Below are positions 26,498 to 35,599 of a stretch of DNA of 64,000 bases, piece by piece; position 1 is the first letter of the stretch, and each line of letters begins with the position of its first letter. Below the pieces are notes generated by a model, which saw only the letters and a list, made by a program, of their open reading frames with translations, ran no database searches and was not told where the DNA came from. Source of the DNA: Levilactobacillus senmaizukei DSM 21775 = NBRC 103853 (lineage in GTDB: Bacteria; Bacillota; Bacilli; Lactobacillales; Lactobacillaceae). Position numbers and translations under genes: made by a program. The stretch covers positions 1 to 64,000 of the forward strand of contig NZ_BCWD01000003.1 in the NCBI RefSeq assembly GCF_001592085.1, written 5' to 3'.

Positions 26498-29311
26498 ATG
26501 CGAGTAAAGGACACATTGAACTTGGGCAAAACTAAATTCAAAATGCGCGGTAACTTGCCGGTTAAAGAAGTTGAACGGCAAAGTCTGTGGGCCGAAAATA
26601 AGCTTTATGAAGCCCGGCAAAAGTTAAATGAAGGGAAGCCAACCTTCATTTTGCATGATGGCCCTCCTTACGCCAATGGACCAATTCACATGGGCCATGC
26701 GTTGAACAAAATTTCTAAGGACATCATCGTTCGTTACAAGTCGATGAGTGGCTACCGGGCACCCTATGTTCCCGGCTGGGATACTCATGGTTTACCGATT
26801 GAACAACAATTGACTAAGGCCGGGTACGACCGGAAGAAGATGTCCACGGCGGACTTCCGTGACCTTTGTCGCGAATACGCTTTGAAGCAGGTTGATTTAC
26901 AACGCGAAGGGTTCAAACGGTTAGGAGTTTCCGCCGAATGGGATAACCCATACTTAACGTTAAAGCCTGAGTTCGAAGCGGCCGAAGTTCGAGTCTTTGG
27001 AGAATTTGCCAAGCGTGGCCTGATCTACAAGGGCAAGAAGCCGGTTTACTGGTCATGGTCATCTGAATCCGCTATGGCGGAAGCCGAGGTCGAATACCAT
27101 GATGTGACGTCACCATCCGCCTTCTTTGGTGAAAAGGTGGTCGATGGTAAGGGCGTCCTGGACGACGATACTTACATGGTTGTTTGGACAACCACACCTT
27201 GGACGATTCCTGCATCAGAGGGGATCACGATCGACGCTGGGATTGAATACGCCGTTGTTCAGCCAGCCGGCGAGGATCGCAAGTTCCTTTTGGCTAAGGA
27301 CTTAGTTGATGAAAATGCCGAACGGTTTGGTTGGGAAGACGTTAAGGTTTTGAAGACGGTCATGGGCCAGGAGATGGAAAACATTACCGCCCAGCACCCG
27401 TTCATCGCTGATCGCAAGTTAGTGGTGATGCTTGGCGACTTCGTGACAACTGAATCTGGGACTGGTTTGGTTCATACTGCTCCAGGACTTGGTGAGGATG
27501 ACTTTAATGTTGGTGCGCAATACCATCTACCAGTCATCGTGCCAGTTAATGACCAAGGATACATGACCGCAGAGGCTGGTCCCGACTTTGATGGTGTCTT
27601 CTATGAAGATGCTAACCAAATTGCCTTGGACAAGCTAAAGGATGCGAATGTCCTACTGAAGTACATGCCTTATGAACATAGCTATCCATTTGATTGGCGG
27701 ACCAAAAAGCCCGTGATCTTCCGGGCTACACCACAATGGTTTGCCTCAGTTGATAAGATGCGGGATGAGATCTTGGATGCCTTGCAAGACGTTAAGTTCC
27801 AACCAGATTGGGGCAAGCGTCGCTTGGAAAACATGATCAAGGACCGTGGCGACTGGGTTATCTCCCGTCAACGGGTCTGGGGTGTGCCATTGCCAATCTT
27901 CTATGGTGAAGATGGTGAAGCAATTATCACGCCGGAAACGGTTGACCACGTGGCTGACTTGTTTGGCCAATACGGGTCTAACATTTGGTTTAAGCGCGAG
28001 GCTAAGGATCTCTTACCAGCAGGCTTTACCAGTGAGCATTCACCCCACGGTGAATTCACCAAGGAAACTGATATCATGGATGTTTGGTTCGATTCCGGTT
28101 CCTCACACCAAGGGGTCTTGGCGGAACGGGATTACCTCGACTTTCCTGCTGACCTATATCTGGAAGGGTCTGACCAATATCGTGGCTGGTTCAACTCTAG
28201 CTTAATTACGAGTGTTGCCGCTACTGGTAAGGCACCATACAAGCAAATTGTGTCTCAAGGGTTCACCTTGGACAAGGACGGTCACAAGATGTCCAAGTCA
28301 CTTGGCAATACGATTGCCCCTTCAGAAATCATCGACAAGATGGGTGCTGACATTGTCCGTCTCTGGGTGGCCTCAGTGGATTCATCGGCTGACATCCGGG
28401 TCTCAACGGAAGCCTTTGTCAAGATTTCCGACAGCTACAAGAAACTACGGAACACGATGCGGTACCTGTTGGCAAACACCAGCGACTTCGATCCTGAAAA
28501 GGATGCCGTCGACTTTGATCAGTTAACGACGGTTGACCGCCACATGCTGTATCAACTTAACGAATTTACCAAGAGTGTCAAGGCGCATTACGAAAACTAT
28601 GACTTCTTGAATATCTACAAAGAACTCATCAACTTCGTGGTGACGGACCTGTCCGCATTCTACTTGGACTTTGCCAAGGATGTTTTGTACATCGAGGCTG
28701 AAAACAGTCCAGCTCGTCGTTCGATGCAAACGGTGTTCTACCAAATTGCCGTATCGTTGACGAAGCTCATCACGCCAATCTTGCCACATACGGCGGAAGA
28801 AATTTGGGGCTTCTTGAAAGAACCAGAAGACTTCGTTCAATTGGCAGAGATGCCGGTTGTCCTCGACATGAACGACAGTGTGGAAGTTGAAGATACCGAG
28901 CACAAATCTGCTTGGGACCACTTCATGACTTTACGGAGCCATGTCTTGAAGGCGTTGGAAGAAGCCCGAGATGCTAAGCTGATCGGGAAGGCTGCCGAAG
29001 CCCACCTGGACTTGTATCTGGATGCCGACACCAAGGGCCTGCTGAATACCTTGAACGTCGATGTGCAACAGATCTTATTGGTTTCCGGTTTGGACGTGGC
29101 TGACCTAGATGCTGCTCCGGCCGATGCTTTAAGCTTTGACCACCTAGCCGTTAAGGTTACACCGGCGACCGGCGAGGTCTGTGAACGTTGTCGTTTGACG
29201 AAGGAAGACGTGGGTAGCGATACTGATTACCCTCACTTCTGTGCCCGTTGTGCCGCTATTGTTCGGGAAAACTATCCTGAAACGGCGACCGAAGGCTTTG
29301 AGGAAAAATAA
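26498..29311 (+). CDS. ileS: Isoleucyl-tRNA synthetase
   Basis: The 937-residue class I enzyme has HMGH (H64-H67), the editing CP1 domain with [10 protein letters not shown] and [16 protein letters not shown]597-MSKS, the anticodon-binding region ([11 protein letters not shown] then the helical part) and a C-terminal zinc finger (CERCR...CARC). It charges tRNA-Ile and edits valine. It is bacterial-type (IleS1), so mupirocin-sensitive in principle. It is controlled by the upstream T-box. Length is usual for the family and motifs are intact. Confidence 0.97.
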   Translation: MRVKDTLNLGKTKFKMRGNLPVKEVERQSLWAENKLYEARQKLNEGKPTFILHDGPPYANGPIHMGHALNKISKDIIVRYKSMSGYRAPYVPGWDTHGLPIEQQLTKAGYDRKKMSTADFRDLCREYALKQVDLQREGFKRLGVSAEWDNPYLTLKPEFEAAEVRVFGEFAKRGLIYKGKKPVYWSWSSESAMAEAEVEYHDVTSPSAFFGEKVVDGKGVLDDDTYMVVWTTTPWTIPASEGITIDAGIEYAVVQPAGEDRKFLLAKDLVDENAERFGWEDVKVLKTVMGQEMENITAQHPFIADRKLVVMLGDFVTTESGTGLVHTAPGLGEDDFNVGAQYHLPVIVPVNDQGYMTAEAGPDFDGVFYEDANQIALDKLKDANVLLKYMPYEHSYPFDWRTKKPVIFRATPQWFASVDKMRDEILDALQDVKFQPDWGKRRLENMIKDRGDWVISRQRVWGVPLPIFYGEDGEAIITPETVDHVADLFGQYGSNIWFKREAKDLLPAGFTSEHSPHGEFTKETDIMDVWFDSGSSHQGVLAERDYLDFPADLYLEGSDQYRGWFNSSLITSVAATGKAPYKQIVSQGFTLDKDGHKMSKSLGNTIAPSEIIDKMGADIVRLWVASVDSSADIRVSTEAFVKISDSYKKLRNTMRYLLANTSDFDPEKDAVDFDQLTTVDRHMLYQLNEFTKSVKAHYENYDFLNIYKELINFVVTDLSAFYLDFAKDVLYIEAENSPARRSMQTVFYQIAVSLTKLITPILPHTAEEIWGFLKEPEDFVQLAEMPVVLDMNDSVEVEDTEHKSAWDHFMTLRSHVLKALEEARDAKLIGKAAEAHLDLYLDADTKGLLNTLNVDVQQILLVSGLDVADLDAAPADALSFDHLAVKVTPATGEVCERCRLTKEDVGSDTDYPHFCARCAAIVRENYPETATEGFEEK

Positions 29312-29336
29312 TGAATTGACTCACAATAGTGAGTGG

Positions 29337-29367
29337 GCGGTTGGGACCTGGTCCTGACCGCTTTTTT
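29337..29367 (+). terminator. Terminator of ileS
   Basis: GCGGTTGGGACC pairs with GGTCCTGACCGC and six T follow. Confidence 0.9.
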
Positions 29368-29405
29368 GCTGGTTATGAGATTGAGCTGGTTGTGAAGACC
29401 ATCGT

Positions 29406-29434
29406 TTGCGGTCGACCAATCAAGCGAGTATAAT
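29406..29434 (+). promoter_or_regulatory. Promoter of the cold-shock-like gene and following operon
   Basis: TTGCGG (29406-29411) and TATAAT (29429-29434) with a 17-base spacer, just upstream of the SD GGGAGGG. Confidence 0.75.
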
Positions 29435-29460
29435 TTGTGCTATGTATGGGAGGGAATACC

Positions 29461-29691
29461 ATGTTAACCGGTAAAGTAAAAAGTTATAACGAACAACGGG
29501 GGTTTGGCTTCATTACTACTCCTGAAGATGGCGACATCTTTGTCTATTACACTGGCATCGTCGGTGAAGGCGAAGGGTTCCGTAAATTAGAGGCTGGTCA
29601 AACGGTTCAGTTCGTGATTGTCGAAGGCAAGCGTGGCCCCCAAGCGGCAAAGGTAACCCCAGTGGTTACCGGGTCGACCGAGGAGGTTTAA
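29461..29691 (+). CDS. Cold-shock-domain protein, divergent RNP2
   Basis: A 76-residue single OB-fold protein, starting MLTGKVKSYNEQRGFGFIT; RNP1 (GFGFIT) is normal. RNP2 reads DIFVYYTGI, where standard cold-shock proteins have DVFVHFSAI, so the nucleic-acid-facing His is Tyr and the following residues differ. The C-terminal half (LEAGQTVQFVIVEGKRGPQAAKV) is conventional. It probably binds single-stranded RNA or DNA. The ATG at 29461 is preceded by GGGAGGG; an earlier in-frame start overlaps the SD. It is the first gene of an operon reaching DUF1831 at 32823. Confidence 0.87.
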   Translation: MLTGKVKSYNEQRGFGFITTPEDGDIFVYYTGIVGEGEGFRKLEAGQTVQFVIVEGKRGPQAAKVTPVVTGSTEEV

Positions 29692-29692
29692 C

Positions 29693-30235
29693 ATGGACTT
29701 AGAAGAACACGTTGAATCAACCGAGGTCCTTTATGACGGCGTGATTGTGAAGTTAGAACGCCAACAAGTGCGGCTGCCAAATGGTGACCAGGCCGCCAGA
29801 GAAATCGTTCGTCATTCAGGTGCCGTGGGTGTCTTGGCACTGACGGACGACAATAAAATGATTTTGGAACGACAATGGCGGGCACCAATCGCGGCCGCAA
29901 CCTTGGAGATCCCGGCAGGAAAGCTAGACAGCCGAGATGCCGATGATGTGGAACACGCCGTGATTCGTGAATTGAACGAAGAGATTCGTTACCAACCCGG
30001 CCAATTAAAACGAATTACTGGATTTTATTCTAGCGTCGGTTTTTCCGATGAATACATGACGCTTTTTTTGGCAACGGACTTAACGCCCGTTACCACGAAA
30101 TTGCCACGGGACCAAGGAGAAAATCTAGAGTTGTTAACCGTCACCAAGGATCAAGCACAAGCAATGATTGCGAGTGGTGAGATTAACGATGCCAAGACAA
30201 TTACAGCCATCTATTACTGGCTATTACAGAAGTAG
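29693..30235 (+). CDS. Nudix hydrolase, ADP-ribose pyrophosphatase type
   Basis: A 180-residue protein with the N-terminal domain-swapping strands of ADP-ribose pyrophosphatases and a Nudix region IPAGKLDSRDADDVEHAV then RELNEEIRY. The REUxEE core that binds metal is present, but the box has two extra residues before it and ends EEIRY rather than EETGY. This looks like a lineage variant rather than a broken gene. The expected reaction is ADP-ribose to AMP and ribose-5-phosphate. It starts one base after the cold-shock gene and overlaps the next gene's SD. Confidence 0.87.
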   Translation: MDLEEHVESTEVLYDGVIVKLERQQVRLPNGDQAAREIVRHSGAVGVLALTDDNKMILERQWRAPIAAATLEIPAGKLDSRDADDVEHAVIRELNEEIRYQPGQLKRITGFYSSVGFSDEYMTLFLATDLTPVTTKLPRDQGENLELLTVTKDQAQAMIASGEINDAKTITAIYYWLLQK

Positions 30236-30244
30236 GTGAGCGCG

Positions 30245-30544
30245 ATGTATTCAGATGATGAACACGACAATGACCGGCCAAAGACCCGAGCCGACTATCG
30301 ACGTGAGCAGGAGCAAGCGGAGAAGGACTTTCAGGAACGGGACCGCAAACGGGTTCAGGTTGAAAGAGAGTATGCGCGGACCCACGGTGGTTCGTTGCCG
30401 GCTGATGACTCAGGCGACAGCGAACAACGGGTAAAACCGGTTGATGATAGGCAACAACGCTTGGGCCGACGGCTGAACTGGGCCATTTTTTGGCTGGTGT
30501 TATTAATTATTGTGGTCTACTTAATTTTGTTTTTTGTGGACTAA
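30245..30544 (+). CDS. Small charged protein with C-terminal membrane anchor
   Basis: The 99-residue protein has a highly charged N-terminal 70 residues (DDEHDNDRPKTRADYRREQ, then repeated Glu/Arg/Gln) likely to be helical, and a C-terminal hydrophobic segment (LNWAIFWLVLLIIVVYLIL) ending at FFVD. It is a tail-anchored membrane protein with a cytoplasmic domain. The ATG at 30245 follows AGGTGAG; a GTG at 30236 lies within that SD. I do not recognise a function. It is held between the Nudix gene and mtnN in one operon. Confidence 0.75.
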   Translation: MYSDDEHDNDRPKTRADYRREQEQAEKDFQERDRKRVQVEREYARTHGGSLPADDSGDSEQRVKPVDDRQQRLGRRLNWAIFWLVLLIIVVYLILFFVD

Positions 30545-30562
30545 GAGGAGTGGAAATTTAGC

Positions 30563-31255
30563 ATGACATTTGGCATTATTTGCGCTATGGAAGAAGAAAT
30601 CAAGGAACTTCGTGAAGCCCTTGATGGCGCGAAAACAACAGATATTCACGGAATTATTTTTTACTCTGGCACGATCAAGGGCCAACAGGTGGTCATGGTT
30701 CGTTCCGGAATTGGTAAAGTCGAGGCGGGCTTAACGACCGCTTTATTAATTACCCAATTCAACGTTGATCTAGTTATCAATTCGGGGTCGGCCGGTGCCT
30801 TGGCTGGTGGCCTCAAGATCGGGGACATCGTGGTTTCTACGGAGACGGCCTATCATGATGCCGATGCCCGGGCCTTTGGCTACGAGTATGGTCAATTACC
30901 CCAACAACCCGCTCGCTTTGCGGCTTCCGAAAAGTGGGGCAAGGCGATTGTGGCAGCGGCTGGGGAAACGGGTCTGACGACCAAGTTAGGCTTGATTGTT
31001 TCCGGTGACCAATTCCTTAACGGCCCAACCGCAGCTAAGACGATTCTTGAATACTTCCCAGATGCCTTATCTGGTGAAATGGAAGGGGCCGCTGTCGGTC
31101 AAGTGGCCCATCAATTTGACATTCCTTACGTCGTTGTTCGAGCCATGTCTGACAATGCCGATAATAACTCTGGCGTTGATTTTGATGACTTTATTATTGA
31201 TGCGGGCCACCGTTCCGCACAGATGTTACTGGCGCTGCTAGCCGATCAGAACTAG
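30563..31255 (+). CDS. mtnN: 5'-methylthioadenosine/S-adenosylhomocysteine nucleosidase
   Basis: The 230-residue enzyme has IICAMEEEIKELREAL, the catalytic-glutamate segment MVRSGIGKVEAG, INSGSAGAL, SGDQF, SGEMEGAAVGQVA and VRAMSDNAD. It removes adenine from methylthioadenosine and S-adenosylhomocysteine, recycling products of SAM use, and makes S-ribosylhomocysteine for the LuxS/AI-2 path. GAGGAG precedes the ATG. It lies directly before a cysteine desulfurase gene. Confidence 0.95.
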   Translation: MTFGIICAMEEEIKELREALDGAKTTDIHGIIFYSGTIKGQQVVMVRSGIGKVEAGLTTALLITQFNVDLVINSGSAGALAGGLKIGDIVVSTETAYHDADARAFGYEYGQLPQQPARFAASEKWGKAIVAAAGETGLTTKLGLIVSGDQFLNGPTAAKTILEYFPDALSGEMEGAAVGQVAHQFDIPYVVVRAMSDNADNNSGVDFDDFIIDAGHRSAQMLLALLADQN

Positions 31256-31280
31256 CAGACTCATTCAGGAGGTTTTAAAG

Positions 31281-32477
31281 GTGCAAGAGGTTCATGTAGA
31301 TAACAATCAGACTGCCCAGGAGATCTACCTGGACAATGCTGCCACGACGCCCATGGCGCCTGAGGTGTTGGCCGAAATGACGGATAAGTTGGCCAACGTC
31401 TATGGCAACGCGTCAACGCTTTATGGATTAGGTCGTCAGGCCCACACGCTCATGGAAAATAGTCGTCAGGTTATCGCCGACAGTATTCATGCCGACAGTG
31501 ATGAAGAGATTATTTTCACGAGTGGTGGGAGTGAAAGTGATAACACGGCCATTACTCAAACGGCGCACACCCGTCAGGCGTTGGGCAAACATATTATTAC
31601 CACGGCCATCGAACATGAGGCCGTGTTACGACCGTTACACGCCTTAGAAAAAGAGGGCTTCCGGGTAACCTATCTACCGGTCGACGAGCATGGTCGGATT
31701 AGCCTGGAAGATTTCAAGGCGGCACTCGATGACGAGACGATCTTAGTGACCATCATGATGGGGAACAACGAGGTTGGGAGCCGGATGCCGATTCATGAAA
31801 TCGGTGAGATCTTAAAGGACCATCAGGCTTGGTTCCATACGGATGCGGTTCAGGCTTATGGTTCCTTAGACATTGATGTTGACCGCGATCATATCGATAT
31901 GTTGTCCACGTCGGCCCACAAGATTAATGGGCCTAAGATGATTGGGTTCCTTTACAAGCGTGAAGGGGTTAACTTTCCCAGCTTGATCAAAGGGGGCGAC
32001 CAAGAAGAGAAACGACGGGCCGGAACTGAAAACGTGCCAGCGATCGCGGCCTTTGCGACCGCCGCTAAGCTCTTGACGCCCGAAGCTAAGGCTGAGAAGC
32101 GCGAACGGTTCCATGGCTTCAAAGACCAGGTGGTTCAGGACCTACGCGATAAAGGCGTGGACTTTGAAATTAATGGTTCTCTCGAAGGTGAGAACCTCGA
32201 GCACGTCCTGAACCTGTGGATCAAAGGTATTTCAACCTATGTTATGCAGACCAACCTGGATTTGGCAGGCATCGCGGTTTCCGGTGGGTCGGCCTGTACC
32301 GCCGGTTCGATCGAACCGTCACACGTCTTGACCGCCATGTTTGGGGCTGACAGTCCGCGGATTGCCGAGTCAATTCGGTTGTCCTTTGGTCGGCAGACGA
32401 CGAGTGCTGAAATCACCGCATTTGTCGACAACGTGGCCGCAATTGTGGCCAGACTTTCTCACAGCGAGGTGAAGTAA
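31281..32477 (+). CDS. Cysteine desulfurase (NifS/IscS-like), for tRNA thiolation
   Basis: A 398-residue class V aminotransferase-fold PLP enzyme. It shows IYLDNAATTPMAP, PLP-stacking H112, STSAHKINGPK with the Schiff-base K214, and the persulfide C339 in SGGSACTAGS on a short active-site loop. The short loop and the position upstream of mnmA suggest it supplies sulfur to MnmA for 2-thiouridine, as YrvO does in B. subtilis. The start GTG 31281 has AGGAGG upstream. It is followed after one base by DUF1831. Confidence 0.93.
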   Translation: MQEVHVDNNQTAQEIYLDNAATTPMAPEVLAEMTDKLANVYGNASTLYGLGRQAHTLMENSRQVIADSIHADSDEEIIFTSGGSESDNTAITQTAHTRQALGKHIITTAIEHEAVLRPLHALEKEGFRVTYLPVDEHGRISLEDFKAALDDETILVTIMMGNNEVGSRMPIHEIGEILKDHQAWFHTDAVQAYGSLDIDVDRDHIDMLSTSAHKINGPKMIGFLYKREGVNFPSLIKGGDQEEKRRAGTENVPAIAAFATAAKLLTPEAKAEKRERFHGFKDQVVQDLRDKGVDFEINGSLEGENLEHVLNLWIKGISTYVMQTNLDLAGIAVSGGSACTAGSIEPSHVLTAMFGADSPRIAESIRLSFGRQTTSAEITAFVDNVAAIVARLSHSEVK

Positions 32478-32478
32478 A

Positions 32479-32823
32479 ATGTTATTTGGTAAAACCATGA
32501 AAATTGATGGTGACACGGATACTTATGAACTCCATCCCAACATTAAATCCTATGCCTTGAAGGATGTCGGGTTTCAAATTTCAAATGCCGGCAACTATGT
32601 GTTGGAACGTTCTGTGGACCCAACGTCTCCTTATAATAAGAATCAGATGTTGCGAGTGACAGTTGCCAAGGATCTGAGTGGATTCAAGATGGCCACGACG
32701 AATGCTTCCGGTAACAGCCGCGTCAACATCTTCAAGGGCACACATGCTGAGGGTAATGTGGAACAATATCATTTTATCCTGCAGAACTTAATTGACCGCG
32801 AGATTCTACAAATCAAAGCTTAA
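32479..32823 (+). CDS. DUF1831 protein
   Basis: A 114-residue protein with no signal peptide or membrane segment, predicted alpha/beta. It starts MLFGKTMKIDGDTDTYELHPNIKSY. This is the DUF1831 family, which in lactobacilli lies between the cysteine desulfurase and mnmA. It begins one base after the desulfurase stop. Position suggests a partner in sulfur transfer, but no cysteine is present in the sequence, so it cannot itself be a persulfide carrier. A structural or regulatory role is possible; function is unknown. Confidence 0.87.
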   Translation: MLFGKTMKIDGDTDTYELHPNIKSYALKDVGFQISNAGNYVLERSVDPTSPYNKNQMLRVTVAKDLSGFKMATTNASGNSRVNIFKGTHAEGNVEQYHFILQNLIDREILQIKA

Positions 32824-34113
<1,290 letters not shown>

Positions 34114-34121
34114 ATTAAACG

Positions 34122-34160
34122 AGTCTGGTAACGACGATTGTCGCTGCCGGGCTTTTTTTG
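34122..34160 (+). terminator. Terminator of mnmA
   Basis: AGTCTGGTAACGAC pairs with GTCGCTGCCGGGCT with one mismatch, then TTTTTTT. Confidence 0.88.
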
Positions 34161-34172
34161 ACCGAGAATTCT

Positions 34173-34200
34173 TTGAAATCCCGGCCAAAACTGGCATAAT
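34173..34200 (+). promoter_or_regulatory. Promoter of the phosphatase-TPR-recD2 operon
   Basis: TTGAAA (34173-34178) and CATAAT (34195-34200) with a 16-base spacer. Confidence 0.6.
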
Positions 34201-34238
34201 AGACTGTATGTATGACGCAGAAAGGACGCTGTTTTGAA

Positions 34239-34895
34239 TTGAAATTATACTTTGTGCGTCACGGTAAGACGCAGTGGAATCTAGAGGGGCGTTTCCAGGG
34301 AGCCGGTGGTGATTCACCACTGTTGGCCGAGAGCTATCAGCAGATGAGCCAAGTGGGTCAGTTTCTGAAGCCAATCACGTTTCGTCACGTTTACGCTAGC
34401 CCCATTAAGCGAGCGCGGGTGACGGCCGAACACATCTTAGCAGAACTGGATCAAGCCATTCCATTAACCCTGATGAGCCGGCTCGAAGAATTTCATCTGG
34501 GTAAGCTAGAGGGCATGCGCTTCGTTGACGTGCAAGCCCAGTTTCCCCAAGAGTTGGATGGCTTCCGGAATCATCCGGACCAATACCGCACTGATCGAAT
34601 TGGTGGTGAAACCTTTAGCGAGGTGATTGCCCGCATGACGCCCGGGATCGAAGCCATTGTGGCCGCAAATCCTGGCGACGATGACAACGTTCTGGTGGTG
34701 AGTCATGGTGCTGCGCTAAATGCCGAAGTGAATGCGTTACTCGCAACGCCATTAGCAGCGTTACGTCACCGGGGTGGGCTACGCAATACGAGTGTGACGA
34801 TCTTAGAGACGGCACCTGGTCAGCCTTATCGGTTGATCGATTGGAATGATACCAGCTTTCTCACGGAGACGGCTGACCCTACGGACACAATATAG
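34239..34895 (+). CDS. Histidine phosphatase family protein (phosphoglycerate-mutase-like)
   Basis: A 218-residue protein from a likely TTG start (34239), giving KLYFVRHGKTQWN at the very N-terminus as in family members; an ATG at 34212 would overlap AAAGGA (34221-34226). The catalytic RHG, the YASPIKRARVTAE arginine motif, the acid EFHLGKLEG and the second histidine VVSHGAALNAE are present. It is a broad-specificity phosphatase rather than a glycolytic mutase by length and context. The substrate is unknown. The TPR gene follows after 8 bases. Confidence 0.85.
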   Translation: MKLYFVRHGKTQWNLEGRFQGAGGDSPLLAESYQQMSQVGQFLKPITFRHVYASPIKRARVTAEHILAELDQAIPLTLMSRLEEFHLGKLEGMRFVDVQAQFPQELDGFRNHPDQYRTDRIGGETFSEVIARMTPGIEAIVAANPGDDDNVLVVSHGAALNAEVNALLATPLAALRHRGGLRNTSVTILETAPGQPYRLIDWNDTSFLTETADPTDTI

Positions 34896-34903
34896 GAGAT
34901 TTT

Positions 34904-35587
34904 ATGACAGAGAAGAAGCAATCTGGCCGCGAACAAGATAAAAAACGGTCCGAACAAATGGTTCATGAATTGGTACAGAAGATTACCTTAGAGCCTGGGA
35001 ACAGTGAGGCCTATTATGAATTGGCCACGGTGCTGGTTGACCTGAACTCCTATGCGCAGGCAGAGGAGCTGTTGATGAAGGCGCTTGGGCTGTTTCAAGC
35101 TCAACCTAAGGTCGTTGAACGGTTGCATTATGGGTTGGGAAACGTCTACTATGCCGCTCAAGACTATGGTAAGGCAATCGCCGAGTTTGACCAGTTGAAT
35201 CAGGATTTGAAGGCCGCTGGTTACTTGATGGTGGCGCAGAGCTACATGGGTAGCGGCGATCACAAGCGGGCGTTGGCCTTCGCCTTAACGGCGCTTGCCA
35301 ATCAACCGCAAGATCCGGCCACGCTCCAAGTCGTGGCTAGCAACTTATTAGCCGTGGGCAATATGGCACAGGCAGCGACCTATTATGACCAATTATTACA
35401 GTTGCAACCGGGTAACGGGGCAGCCAATTTTGATCGGGGACTGGTCGCCATGGTTCAGGGCGAAGAATATGGTCAATACTTTAAGTTGGCGAAGCACCAG
35501 GATCCAAATTATTTTGAAAAGGGGCAGAAGCGTCTCGCAGATATTGAAAAATTTGTGCAGACCCAACGACACCCAGGGAAGAAATAG
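34904..35587 (+). CDS. Tetratricopeptide-repeat protein
   Basis: The 227-residue soluble protein is built of about five TPR units, for example SEAYYELATVLVDLNSYAQA, HYGLGNVYYAAQDYGKAIAE, YLMVAQSYMGSGDHKRAL and AATYYDQLLQLQPGNGAANF. It has a charged N-terminus (EKKQSGREQDKKRSEQ) and no signal peptide. TPR proteins act as protein-binding scaffolds. It is conserved next to recD2 in lactobacilli from memory and lies 12 bases upstream, so a link to RecD2 is possible but unproven. Confidence 0.85.
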   Translation: MTEKKQSGREQDKKRSEQMVHELVQKITLEPGNSEAYYELATVLVDLNSYAQAEELLMKALGLFQAQPKVVERLHYGLGNVYYAAQDYGKAIAEFDQLNQDLKAAGYLMVAQSYMGSGDHKRALAFALTALANQPQDPATLQVVASNLLAVGNMAQAATYYDQLLQLQPGNGAANFDRGLVAMVQGEEYGQYFKLAKHQDPNYFEKGQKRLADIEKFVQTQRHPGKK

Positions 35588-35599
35588 GAGGAACAGTTC

